The notes beneath the pieces are model-generated. The model was not told the origin of the DNA. It was given only the letters and a program-made list of their open reading frames with translations, and did not search any database. A DNA stretch of 64,000 bases, taken from positions 1 to 64,000 of the forward strand of contig NZ_JACZCQ010000014.1 in the NCBI RefSeq assembly GCF_014904705.1, written 5' to 3'. The stretch is from Nisaea sediminum. Its GTDB lineage: Bacteria > Pseudomonadota > Alphaproteobacteria > Thalassobaculales > Thalassobaculaceae. The position numbers and the translations under genes are program-made. This document shows, in pieces, positions 25,082 through 33,686 of the stretch (within the stretch, counting starts at the first letter, position 1; each line of letters opens with the position of its first letter).

Positions 25082-26002
25082 ATGTCGATCCGTGCCGTGA
25101 AATCCGAGTCCGTTGCCCGTCCGACGATGGAAGGGGCGGGGGTGCATCTGCACCGGGTGTTCGGCTTCGGCGATCCGACCGAGTCGGACCCGTTCCTGAT
25201 GATGGACGATTTCCGCAACGACGATCCGGCGAAGTACAAGGCCGGCTTCCCCTGGCATCCGCATCGCGGCATCGAGACCATCACCTATGTGCTGGCGGGC
25301 GAGGTCGAGCACGGGGATTCGCTCGGCAACCACGGCGTGCTCGGCGCGGGCTCGGTGCAGTGGATGACGGCGGGCTCCGGGATCATGCACCAGGAGATGC
25401 CGCGCGGGAACGCGGCCGGGCAGATGCACGGCTTCCAGCTCTGGGCCAACCTGCCCTCCTCGGAAAAGATGACGACGCCGCGCTACCAGGACATTTCCGG
25501 CGCCGATATTCCAGAGATCACCGACGACGACGGCACGAAGGTGAAGATCGTCACCGGCGAATTCTGGGGCAAGCGCGGCCCGGTCGACGGCATCGCGGCG
25601 AACCCGCTCTATCTCGACATCTCGGTGCCGCCGAACACGACGAAAAGGCTGCCGGTCGATACCCACATGAACGCCTTCGCCTATGTTTTCGCCGGCGCGG
25701 GCCGCTTCCGCGACGCCTCCGATCCGGTTGGTGTGCTGGTGGAGAAGGAGTTCCAGGGCGAGGAGCTGAACCTCCGCGACATGACCGGCAACCGGACGCT
25801 GGTGCGCTTCGATACGGGCGACGAGATCACCGTGACGGCCGGGCCGGAGGGCGTGCGCTTCCTGCTGGTCGCCGGCAAGCCGATCAAGGAGCCGGTCGCC
25901 TGGCACGGGCCGATCGTGATGAACACCCGCGAGGAGCTGATGCAGGCGATGCGGGACCTCAACGAGGGGACGTTCATCCGGGAAGGCGCGACGGGGATCT
26001 GA
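25082..26002 (+). CDS. Pirin family protein
   Basis: A 306-residue bicupin of the pirin family, which have one iron site in the N-terminal cupin; some members oxidise quercetin, others act as cofactors of transcription or metabolism. Iron ligands are visible as His59 and His61 in 'WHPHRG', His103 and Glu105 in 'MHQEMP'. Length and blocks ('GFPWHPHRGIETITYVLAG', 'QLWANLP') are typical. ATG with GGAG upstream. Gene is alone, converging with a dioxygenase gene; no clear link to the glycan genes. Confidence 0.93.
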   Translation: MSIRAVKSESVARPTMEGAGVHLHRVFGFGDPTESDPFLMMDDFRNDDPAKYKAGFPWHPHRGIETITYVLAGEVEHGDSLGNHGVLGAGSVQWMTAGSGIMHQEMPRGNAAGQMHGFQLWANLPSSEKMTTPRYQDISGADIPEITDDDGTKVKIVTGEFWGKRGPVDGIAANPLYLDISVPPNTTKRLPVDTHMNAFAYVFAGAGRFRDASDPVGVLVEKEFQGEELNLRDMTGNRTLVRFDTGDEITVTAGPEGVRFLLVAGKPIKEPVAWHGPIVMNTREELMQAMRDLNEGTFIREGATGI

Positions 26003-26040
26003 GGGCGGTTTCCCGTCCCGGCTCCCGTTTTGCCGGCAAA

Positions 26041-27072
26041 CTAGACGGCGACCAGCCGGTTCAGATACGCGATCTGGTCGTTGCTGTAGGCGCCGGGATA
26101 GGCCGCGTTGATCTCGTCCCGGAGGTGGGCCAGGGGCGTGATCGACACCTCGTCCTTGATGGTCGGCAGCATCGTGTAGAGCGCTGAGAAAATCAGCCTC
26201 TTCTTCGATTTCGGCAGCTGGCCCTTGTGCAGGCTCCCGGTGTTTCCCAACAGGACCGTGCCGGCCTTGCCGGTCTTGGTGACGATCCGGTCCTTGCCGA
26301 AGAGTTCCTCGACCTCCGCATCCGTCTTGCGCTGTTTTCTGAGCAACTCCTGGTATTTGGCGAGCAGCGCCGGATCGCCGCCGGACTTCTCCTTGAGGAG
26401 CCTGCCGTGCGCGGCGTAGTCGCCGCTGCCGCTGACATAGACATGCGGGCCGGATTCCTCGTCCACATCCGTCAGATAGAGGAACAGCTTGCAGAAGCGG
26501 TAGCAGTGCTGGTCGACATGAAAGAGCTGGGCATGCTCGGCCTGGTCCCGCGGAAACGACCAGAAGGCCTCGAGCGACATGAGAGACGGATACATTCCGA
26601 GATAGCGGTGAAGCACCGAAATGATCCTCGGATGGTTGGCGAGCCGGACCAGATGCGGCGCCATCGCGATCGTGGTCTGGTCATAGCTCGCGACGCTGAC
26701 CTGCTCGGGCGCCTCGTCTGGCAGGAACGGCGGGAGGGACTTGTCCCAGAGATAGGTGGTTTTCCGCCCCTTGAGGTATGCGAGAATTTCGTCGATCGAC
26801 TTCTGGTCGATCATCTGTCCGAGTTCGACATAGCCTTCCTGACGTATGCCGCGCGCCCAGTCGTCGAGTGTCGCCATGTCGTCGCCGTCGTACGACGGCG
26901 CGCCGAAGCCATGAATCTGGTTCATCGACTTCGCGATGATGTCGGCGAAATTGTTGTAGTCCCGCGGATTGATATTGTAGCGCAAAGAGAGAAGAAACCT
27001 GCGGTACCAGTCCAGATTGTCGTACTGGAAAAATCTGGCTATCGGCGTCGTTTTATCGATCAGGTCATTCAC
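26041..27072 (-). CDS. Phytanoyl-CoA dioxygenase (PhyH)-like protein
   Basis: A 343-residue Fe(II)/2OG-dependent oxygenase. The iron-binding HxD is His185-Val-Asp187 ('LFHVDQHCYRF'), the distal His and 2OG-binding Arg lie near 'GNTGSLHKGQLP' and the following 'RLIFSALY'. The N-terminal 180 residues contain extra helices not found in short PhyH proteins. Substrate unknown; related proteins in glycan clusters hydroxylate sugars or lipids. GTG start with AGG nine bases upstream. It is 36 bp downstream of a methyltransferase gene on the same strand, and the next PhyH gene lies further upstream, so the three may be one operon of decorating enzymes. Confidence 0.82.
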   Translation of the reverse strand: MNDLIDKTTPIARFFQYDNLDWYRRFLLSLRYNINPRDYNNFADIIAKSMNQIHGFGAPSYDGDDMATLDDWARGIRQEGYVELGQMIDQKSIDEILAYLKGRKTTYLWDKSLPPFLPDEAPEQVSVASYDQTTIAMAPHLVRLANHPRIISVLHRYLGMYPSLMSLEAFWSFPRDQAEHAQLFHVDQHCYRFCKLFLYLTDVDEESGPHVYVSGSGDYAAHGRLLKEKSGGDPALLAKYQELLRKQRKTDAEVEELFGKDRIVTKTGKAGTVLLGNTGSLHKGQLPKSKKRLIFSALYTMLPTIKDEVSITPLAHLRDEINAAYPGAYSNDQIAYLNRLVAV

Positions 27073-27108
27073 TAGAGGCCTCGATTTTTCCGGGCATTCA
27101 GGCGCGAT

Positions 27109-27894
27109 CTACTTCAGGCGTACGATCAGCAGAATGACGCCCTTGCGCGACTTATCAAGAGGATCATGTCGGAACGCGACCTCGTCAATCCGCTCCTCGC
27201 CGATAAGCCCCAGAATGTCATCCGAGTGCGTATTGTTGATGCCGCCATCGGCTTCCGCGCGCCTGAACTCGTCCGTTCCCGGAGGAATGCGGGTGAAGCC
27301 GATGCAGAAGAGGCCGCCGGGTTTCAGCACTCTGCACATCTCGTCGACCGCGGTCTGATGATCGGTGCTGTAGGGCAGGGCCCAGCCGTTGATCATCACG
27401 TCGAAACTGTCGTCCGGGTGCGGGATCGCATGCATGTCCCCGATATCGATCAGGGGGGAGTTCGAGACCTGGTCGATGGCGGAAATATTCTCCGGATGAA
27501 AGCCGTGGGCGATCAGATTGAAGATTTCCATCTCGTTGCGCGGGCCGATTGAAAGAACGCGCATCTCGGAAGCTTTTTCATAGACCGGATCGATCACGGA
27601 AAGCGGGCGAATGAGGCGTTCGACATGGGACTCGACGAAATTGTCCATCATCCGTTTGTTGTGCGGGATTGTTATGTCGATCGCCTTGTCGCTCGGATTG
27701 CCCGCCGTTCGCTGGAAATTTGCGAACATTTCGGCCCGCTTTTTCGCGATATAGACCCTCAGGTCGCGCGAGAAAAACAGGGTCTGGGGACGCCGCCGCA
27801 AGTATTTGAAAATCTCGTCCCAGTCGGACTGTTTCAGGCCCAGGGCGTGTTTGTTCTTCTGAACATCTCTATCGGAGGTGTCGGTATCGCTCAT
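27109..27894 (-). CDS. Class I SAM-dependent methyltransferase
   Basis: A 261-residue protein. The SAM-binding strand 'MRVLSIGPRNEMEIFNLI' is a variant of motif I with Gly-Pro-Arg, and 'DVMINGWALPYSTDHQTA' then 'EMCRVLKPGGLFCIGF' are the type 11 motifs. The ATG at 27894 is chosen; an in-frame ATG 60 bases further upstream adds residues without resemblance. The first 60 residues are charged. It sits between two 2OG oxygenases on the same strand, suggesting paired hydroxylation and O-methylation of a glycan. Specific acceptor unknown. Confidence 0.82.
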   Translation of the reverse strand: MSDTDTSDRDVQKNKHALGLKQSDWDEIFKYLRRRPQTLFFSRDLRVYIAKKRAEMFANFQRTAGNPSDKAIDITIPHNKRMMDNFVESHVERLIRPLSVIDPVYEKASEMRVLSIGPRNEMEIFNLIAHGFHPENISAIDQVSNSPLIDIGDMHAIPHPDDSFDVMINGWALPYSTDHQTAVDEMCRVLKPGGLFCIGFTRIPPGTDEFRRAEADGGINNTHSDDILGLIGEERIDEVAFRHDPLDKSRKGVILLIVRLK

Positions 27895-28023
27895 GTTTTT
27901 GCTATCCGTTGGAGATCCTGGCCGGCAGGCCACCGAGGATGCTCGCCTGAACATTCCGGCATGGTGGCGCGGTTAACAGCGAAGGTGTTCCGGTTTCGCG
28001 CTCTCGGTTCGCGGTGGCCCCGG

Positions 28024-28890
28024 TCACGCCTTGTGCTTCGCCTGCTGGTCGAAGAAGGACGCCGTCGAGGGCAGCTGCGGCAGGGTGATCTCGTAGGGGA
28101 TCGACCGCACCCGGCCGGTCCTCACGCCGCGCACGATGGTGCCTTCGAATTTGTTCGGCATCGGGCTCGGCGAGACCGGGACCGCGTCCTCCGCCGAATA
28201 GACCGAGATGAAGAGTGTCCGCGGCTTCGATGAGAGGTTCGGGGCGGAGCCGTGCAGCAGGCGGGTATGCATCAGGCAGACCGAGCCCGCCGGGCCGGTG
28301 CAGAGCGCCGCCTTTTTCTGGCACTCCGCCGCCACATCGTCGTCGATCGCGCCGGTGAACACCCCCTCGTGCCAGAGCCCGTGGATCTCGCCCCGGTGCG
28401 AGCCGGCCAGCACCTCGAGCGGGCCGTTCTCCTCCGTCACCTCGTCGACCATGAGCAGCGCGGTGATCACGTCGTCGTTGGTGTGCGGGGTGAAGGGGAA
28501 ATCCTGGTGCCATTTCACCTGGGTGGCGCCGCCGGGCAGCTTGGAGTTGATCTTGGAATGGTGGAATTTCACGTTCGGTCCGATCAGGTCGGCGACGCAG
28601 TCGGTCATGCGGCTGGAGGCCATCGCCTCATAATAAGCCTCCGAGACCTCTACCGGTGCATTGACCCGCCGGAGGCCCGGCTTTTCCGCCGTATGGCCCG
28701 GCTCCAGATCGAAGCGCGGCTTGTTGTTGATGGTCTCGCCATAGGGCGTTTCGTGCTCCCGGCTCTCCTCGACCCAGCCGTCGAAGGTGTCTCGCAGCCG
28801 CCCGAGCAGGTCGGGAGAGACCGCGTTCTCGATGGTAAGGAAGCCGTCGCGCCAGAAGGCGTCCTTTTGCGCGTCGCTGAGGCCGGCCAT
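28024..28890 (-). CDS. Phytanoyl-CoA dioxygenase family protein
   Basis: A 288-residue PhyH-type Fe(II)/2OG oxygenase of typical length. 'VKWHQDFPFTPH' gives iron ligands His128 and Asp130, 'HTRLLHGSAPN' gives the distal His213, and 'KPRTLFISVYS' carries the 2OG-binding Arg. ATG at 28890 with GGAGAAAG upstream. It lies first in a loose minus-strand series (28024, 27109, 26041). The divergent neighbour is a UDP-HexNAc dehydrogenase only 53 bp away. Substrate unknown. Confidence 0.9.
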   Translation of the reverse strand: MAGLSDAQKDAFWRDGFLTIENAVSPDLLGRLRDTFDGWVEESREHETPYGETINNKPRFDLEPGHTAEKPGLRRVNAPVEVSEAYYEAMASSRMTDCVADLIGPNVKFHHSKINSKLPGGATQVKWHQDFPFTPHTNDDVITALLMVDEVTEENGPLEVLAGSHRGEIHGLWHEGVFTGAIDDDVAAECQKKAALCTGPAGSVCLMHTRLLHGSAPNLSSKPRTLFISVYSAEDAVPVSPSPMPNKFEGTIVRGVRTGRVRSIPYEITLPQLPSTASFFDQQAKHKA

Positions 28891-28943
28891 TCTCTTTCTC
28901 CCGTGCTTGCGTGCAATCCGGCTTCAGGCTACGGACAGTGCCC

Positions 28944-30272
28944 ATGAGCGTGCAAGCATTCCTCGACAAGGTGGCGGCGAAAGAGGCGCGGGTCGGCGTG
29001 ATCGGCCTCGGCTATGTCGGCCTGCCCTTGGCCCTGGCCTGTCTCCGGTCGGGCTTCCCGGTCACCGGCTACGATATCGACGGCGCCAAGGTGGAGATGC
29101 TGAAGGCCGAGCGCTCCTACCTGCCGCATATCCCGGTCGACGGCATCGGCGCAGAGATCGCTTCCGGCCGCTTCCGGCCGACCAGCGCGATCGCCGATCT
29201 CGGCGACGCGGACGCGGTGCTGATCTGCGTGCCGACGCCGCTGACGCCGGAGCGCGACCCGGATCTCCGCTATGTCCGCGACACCGCCGCCGCACTGGCG
29301 CCGGTGCTGAAGCCGGGCGCCCTCGTGGTTCTGGAATCGACGACCTATCCCGGTACCACCGAGGAGGTTCTGCTGCCGATCCTCGAAGGCGCGGGACGCA
29401 AGCTCGGCGAGGATCTTTTCCTCGCCTTCGCGCCGGAACGCGAGGATCCTGGCAACGCGCATTATTCCATCGGCCGGATCCCTAAGGTGGTCGGCGGCAT
29501 GGACGACGCCTCCGGAAAGGCAGCCGAAGCGCTCTACGGCGCGGTGCTGGAGAAGGTGGTACCGGTCTCCTCCGCGTCGACGGCGGAGGCGGTGAAGATC
29601 ACCGAGAACGTGTTCCGCGCGGTCAATATCGCCCTGGTGAACGAGCTGAAGCTGATCTACGGCGCCATGGGCATCGATGTCTGGGAGGTGATCGAGGCGG
29701 CCTCGACCAAGCCGTTCGGCTACATGCCGTTCTATCCCGGCCCCGGGCTCGGCGGGCACTGCATCCCGATCGATCCCTTCTATCTCGCCTGGAAGGCGCG
29801 CAGCGTCGGCCAGACGACCCGTTTCATCGAACTCGCCGGCGAGATCAACCGGGCGATGCCGGACTACGTCATCGACCGGCTGCGCGAGGCGGTCGATCTG
29901 CAATCGGGCAAGGGGCTGCGCGGCGCCGGTATCCTGCTGATCGGCATGGCCTACAAGAAGAACGTCGCCGACCAGCGCGAGAGCCCGGCTCTGACCATCC
30001 TCGAGAAACTGGATGCGGCGGGGGCGGCGGTCTCCTTCCACGATCCCTGGATTCCGGAGATCCTGCCGAGCCGCGAGTTCGGCCATCTCGCAGGGCGCGC
30101 CAGCATCGCGCTGACGGCCGAGCGTGTCGCGGCGGCGGACGCGGTGCTGATCGTCACCGATCACGACGATGTGGATTACGGTCTTCTCGCGGAACGGGCC
30201 CGCCTCGTTGTCGACACCCGGAACGCGCTGCGCGCGCGCGGCCATGCCGGCCCGCACATCGTTTCGGCCTGA
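28944..30272 (+). CDS. UDP-N-acetylglucosamine/UDP-HexNAc 6-dehydrogenase (WbpA-like)
   Basis: A 442-residue nucleotide-sugar dehydrogenase that oxidises C6 of a UDP-HexNAc to the uronate with two NAD+. 'VGVIGLGYVGLPLA' at 17-30 is the NAD-binding motif, 'APEREDPGN' is the mark of the WbpA/WbpO subgroup acting on UDP-N-acetylhexosamines rather than UDP-glucose, and 'GGHCIPIDP' contains the catalytic Cys273. C-terminal 'GMAYKKNVADQRESPA' is also typical. The start at 28944 is chosen over a GTG-like extension to 28911 because the family alignment begins there. It starts a plus-strand series leading to methyltransferase, legB and legC. Confidence 0.93.
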   Translation: MSVQAFLDKVAAKEARVGVIGLGYVGLPLALACLRSGFPVTGYDIDGAKVEMLKAERSYLPHIPVDGIGAEIASGRFRPTSAIADLGDADAVLICVPTPLTPERDPDLRYVRDTAAALAPVLKPGALVVLESTTYPGTTEEVLLPILEGAGRKLGEDLFLAFAPEREDPGNAHYSIGRIPKVVGGMDDASGKAAEALYGAVLEKVVPVSSASTAEAVKITENVFRAVNIALVNELKLIYGAMGIDVWEVIEAASTKPFGYMPFYPGPGLGGHCIPIDPFYLAWKARSVGQTTRFIELAGEINRAMPDYVIDRLREAVDLQSGKGLRGAGILLIGMAYKKNVADQRESPALTILEKLDAAGAAVSFHDPWIPEILPSREFGHLAGRASIALTAERVAAADAVLIVTDHDDVDYGLLAERARLVVDTRNALRARGHAGPHIVSA

Positions 30273-30374
30273 CCGCTTCCGAGCAGGTGAATTTGCCGGA
30301 TTTCCCGCATTGACGGGCGGTTCGAAGATGGCAGACTCTCGCGCACGAAACTTCCCCGGGCAAGAGGAGCAGAG

Positions 30375-31391
30375 GTGGACGTGAACGCATCGCCCGCGGT
30401 TCAGAGCCGCAAAGAGAAAGTCCTGCGCTGCCTGGATGTCAGAAACCAGACCGGTGTCGAAATCGGTCCCCTGGATCGCCCGATCGTGTCGCGGTCCGAG
30501 GGGAACGTGCTCTACATGGACCATCTCGATACCGAGAATCTGAAGCGGAAATATGCCGAGCATGCCGTTCAGGGCCTGGTCTCCGTCGAGAAGCTCGTCG
30601 ATGTCGATCTCGTTGCGGACGGGCGCAAGTTCGCCGAGATCCTCGGGGATCGCGGACCCGTCGATTATGTGATCGCCAGCCACGTCATCGAGCATATTCC
30701 CGACCCGGTCGGCTGGTTGTGCGACCTGGCCGAGGGTTTGACCGACGGGGGGCTGGTTTCGCTCGTGGTGCCGGACCGGCTGTTCACCTTCGATCATTAC
30801 CGGCGGCCTTCGAATGCCGGCGATCTGATCGATGCGTTTCTGCAGCACCGTGAGATGGCGACACCCGGGCAGATCTTCGATTACGTCGCGAATGTCGCGG
30901 TCGTGGATCCGATGACGGTGTGGAAAGGCGAGCTCCTGCAGCGTGTTCCCTCACCCGGCCATACGCCGGAGCAGGCGCTGAACCTCGCGCGGTTGCGGCT
31001 GAGCGACAATGTGGCGCCGGACGTCCATTGCTCGGTTTTCTCCGCGAACGACTTCGCCGATGTGTTTCGCCAGATCATTGCCTTGGACCTGCTTCCCTAC
31101 GAGATCGCGGCGCTTGAACCCACGGCATTCGGCGAGATCGAGTTTTTCGTCACGCTGCGCAAATCCTCCGCGTCCGCGAAAGAGCGGGCGGCGACGGTTC
31201 CTCTGGACGTACCGGCACCCGCATTGGCCGAGGGAACAGCCTCCGACCCGGACCGTTTCTCCCTGGTGATTCCGATGCGCGTGCCGGGATGGCTGCGCGC
31301 GATGATCCCTGCGCCGGTCAAGAAGGCGCTGAAGGGAAGTCTGGTGCATCGGTCCTCATCCAGGCGATTTCCGGGAGCCCGGAGCTCTTAA
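30375..31391 (+). CDS. Class I SAM-dependent methyltransferase with C-terminal extension
   Basis: A 338-residue protein. 'VEIGPLDRPIV' replaces the usual glycine-rich motif I, while 'VIASHVIEHIPDPVGWLCDL' and 'GGLVSLVVPDR' are typical of methyltransferase type 11 / glycan-linked methyltransferases. The last 90 residues are Pro/Ala-rich and end in a basic stretch. GTG at 30375 with GAGGAG six bases upstream; another GTG at 30381 is also possible. About 100 bp after the UDP-HexNAc dehydrogenase and 106 bp before legB. Acceptor unknown, probably a surface glycan. Confidence 0.75.
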   Translation: MDVNASPAVQSRKEKVLRCLDVRNQTGVEIGPLDRPIVSRSEGNVLYMDHLDTENLKRKYAEHAVQGLVSVEKLVDVDLVADGRKFAEILGDRGPVDYVIASHVIEHIPDPVGWLCDLAEGLTDGGLVSLVVPDRLFTFDHYRRPSNAGDLIDAFLQHREMATPGQIFDYVANVAVVDPMTVWKGELLQRVPSPGHTPEQALNLARLRLSDNVAPDVHCSVFSANDFADVFRQIIALDLLPYEIAALEPTAFGEIEFFVTLRKSSASAKERAATVPLDVPAPALAEGTASDPDRFSLVIPMRVPGWLRAMIPAPVKKALKGSLVHRSSSRRFPGARSS

Positions 31392-31497
31392 GCGAAACCT
31401 TTGCGTTCCGCTTTCACTCGCTACCCCGCTTGGGGTATCGTGCGCCCGCACATCATGACGGACGATTGCGCTCGCGCATTCTATTTCGGGGACAGGT

Positions 31498-32496
31498 ATG
31501 ACGGGTCCGGTTCTGGTGACCGGCGCCGATGGTTTCATCGGCTCGCATCTGGTTGAAACTCTGCTGGAAGAGGGCCGCGAGGTCCGGGCGCTCGCGCTCT
31601 ACAATTCCTTCGGTTCCACCGGCTGGCTGGAGACGATCCCCAGGGAGTTGCGCGGCGGGCTGGAGATCGTTCTCGGCGACATCCGCGACCGCAGCTGCGT
31701 CGTCGGCGCCGCCAAAGGGACCTCGGCGATCCTGCATCTTGCCGCCCTGATCGCGATTCCCTACTCCTACAGGGCGCCCGAAAGCTACATAGACACGAAC
31801 GTGACCGGTACGCTGAACGTGCTGGAAGCCGCCCGGCTCTGGGAAACGGGGCGGGTGGTGTGCACCTCGACCAGCGAGATCTACGGCACCGCGCAGTTCG
31901 TGCCGATCACCGAGGAGCATCCGGTCAATCCGCAGAGCCCCTATGCGGCCTCGAAGGCGGCGGCGGACCATCTGGCGCTGTCCTACGAGAAAAGCTTCGG
32001 TCTGCCGGTGGCGGTGCTCCGGCCCTTCAACACCTACGGTCCGCGCCAGTCGGCCCGCGCGGTGATCCCGACCATCATCACCCAGCTCGCCCGGGGAGCG
32101 GAGGAGATCCGACTCGGGGCGGTCTCGCCGACCCGCGATTTCACCTTCGTCCGCGACACGGCCGCCGGTTTCGTCGCGGCGATGCGGGCGGACAGGGCGA
32201 TCGGCCGGGTCACGAATATCGGCAGCGGCTTCGAGATCTCCGTCGGCGAGACGGCGGCGGCAATCGGCCGGGTCATGGGGCGGAATGTCGAGATCGTCTC
32301 GGACGAGGAACGTCTCCGGCCCGAGGCCAGCGAGGTCGAGCGTCTGTTCGCGGGTGTGGAGGTCGCGGAGGACATTCTCGGCTGGGCGCCGGCGCATGGT
32401 GGCCGCGAGGGCTTCGACAAGGGGCTGGAGAGGACTATCGAGTGGTTCACCGAACCCGCCAATCTCGCGCGCTATCCCGAAGGGTACCAGGTGTGA
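31498..32496 (+). CDS. legB: UDP-N-acetylglucosamine 4,6-dehydratase, LegB-type
   Basis: A 332-residue extended SDR enzyme that in the legionaminic acid route removes water between C4 and C6 of the sugar nucleotide to give the 4-keto-6-deoxy intermediate. NAD loop 'GADGFIGS' at 9-16, active-site Thr/Ser in 'TSTSEIYG' around 125, Tyr149 and Lys153 in 'YAASK'. The blocks 'RPFNTYGPRQSARAVIPT' and 'RDFTFVRDTA' set it with the LegB group, apart from PseB. GG(G)ACAGGT upstream of the ATG. Its stop overlaps the ATG of the aminotransferase, forming a legB-legC-neuC block. Confidence 0.92.
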   Translation: MTGPVLVTGADGFIGSHLVETLLEEGREVRALALYNSFGSTGWLETIPRELRGGLEIVLGDIRDRSCVVGAAKGTSAILHLAALIAIPYSYRAPESYIDTNVTGTLNVLEAARLWETGRVVCTSTSEIYGTAQFVPITEEHPVNPQSPYAASKAAADHLALSYEKSFGLPVAVLRPFNTYGPRQSARAVIPTIITQLARGAEEIRLGAVSPTRDFTFVRDTAAGFVAAMRADRAIGRVTNIGSGFEISVGETAAAIGRVMGRNVEIVSDEERLRPEASEVERLFAGVEVAEDILGWAPAHGGREGFDKGLERTIEWFTEPANLARYPEGYQV

Positions 32497-33680
32497 TGAC
32501 GGCCGCATTGAAGAATACCAGCTACGATGAGGACGCGCTTGTCGCCGCCGTGACGTCGGTTCTGCCCGGGAGCCGCCCGCTGCCGCTGCACGAGCCGGAA
32601 TTCATCGGCCGCGAGAAGGAATATCTGGCCGATTGCATCGATACCGGCTGGGTCTCCTCGGTCGGCTCCTATGTCGACAGGTTCGAGACGCTCGTGGCGG
32701 AGAAGTCCGGGACGAGGTTCGGCGTTGCCTGCGTCAGCGGGACGGCGGCCCTGCATATCGCTTTGGTCGCCGCCGGGGTGTCGCGGGACGACGAGGTGCT
32801 GGTGCAGGCCCTGACCTTCGTGGCGTCGGCCAATGCGGTCTATCATGCTGGCGCTCTGCCGCATTTCGTCGACAGCGAGTACGCGACGCTCGGTCTCGAT
32901 CCGGACGCGCTCGACGCCTATCTCGGCGAGATCGCGGAACTGCGGGACGGCGCGGCCTGGAACCGTCTGACCGGACGCCGGATAAGTGCCGTCGTGCCGA
33001 TGCATGTCTTCGGTCACCCGGTCCGGATGGAGCGGCTCGCAGAGGTAGCCGAGCGCTGGCATATCATTGTTGTCGAGGATGCGGCCGAGAGCCTCGGTTC
33101 CAGCCGAAACGGTCGTCCCATGGGGAGTTTCGGCAAACTCGCCGCGGTCAGCTTCAACGGCAACAAGACGATCACGACCGGCGGCGGCGGCGCCGTCGTC
33201 ACCGATGACGAAGCTCTCGCGAAGCACCTCAAGCATCTGACGACGACGGCAAAACTGCCGCATCGCTGGGCCTTCGACCACGACGAGGTGGCCTACAATT
33301 ACCGGCTGCCCAACCTGAATGCCGCGCTCGGCTGTGCGCAGTTCGAGATGCTGGACCGGTTCCTCGCGGAGAAAAGGGCGCTGGCCGAGGCGTACGAACG
33401 GGCGCTGACCGGCATTCCGGGAGTGGAGTTTTTCCGCGAGCCGGACGGGTGCCGCGGGAATTATTGGCTGAATGCGGTTCTTGTTCCCGACCGCGCCGCG
33501 CGGGACAGCCTGCTCGAGCGGCTGAACGGCGAGGGTATCCATGCCCGCCCGTGCTGGACACCGATGCATGAGCTGCCCTTCAACCGGGATTGCCCGCGGG
33601 GCCCACTCGGCGTGACCGAAGCTCTGGTGGACCGGATCGTCAATCTTCCGAGCAGCGCCAAACTCGGCCGCAGAGTGTAG
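32496..33680 (+). CDS. legC: PLP-dependent sugar aminotransferase, LegC-type
   Basis: A 394-residue DegT/DnrJ/EryC1-family aminotransferase that would put the amino group on C4 of the LegB product, with glutamate as donor. The PLP lysine is Lys224 in 'SFNGNKTITTGGGG' and the cofactor aspartate is Asp195 in 'VVEDAAESLGS'. The N-terminal helix and 'HEPEFIGREKEYL' are marks of the LegC subgroup. ATG at 32496 overlaps the legB stop by one base, and this start gives the right family length; the frame runs on upstream through legB but without homology. Followed six bp later by the NeuC-like epimerase. Confidence 0.93.
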   Translation: MTAALKNTSYDEDALVAAVTSVLPGSRPLPLHEPEFIGREKEYLADCIDTGWVSSVGSYVDRFETLVAEKSGTRFGVACVSGTAALHIALVAAGVSRDDEVLVQALTFVASANAVYHAGALPHFVDSEYATLGLDPDALDAYLGEIAELRDGAAWNRLTGRRISAVVPMHVFGHPVRMERLAEVAERWHIIVVEDAAESLGSSRNGRPMGSFGKLAAVSFNGNKTITTGGGGAVVTDDEALAKHLKHLTTTAKLPHRWAFDHDEVAYNYRLPNLNAALGCAQFEMLDRFLAEKRALAEAYERALTGIPGVEFFREPDGCRGNYWLNAVLVPDRAARDSLLERLNGEGIHARPCWTPMHELPFNRDCPRGPLGVTEALVDRIVNLPSSAKLGRRV

Positions 33681-33686
33681 CGCGTC

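Noticed and set aside
28929-30848. Minus-strand open frame of 639 codons over the UDP-HexNAc dehydrogenase
   Set aside because: Antisense to a gene with clear NAD and catalytic motifs; codon composition is that of a complement.
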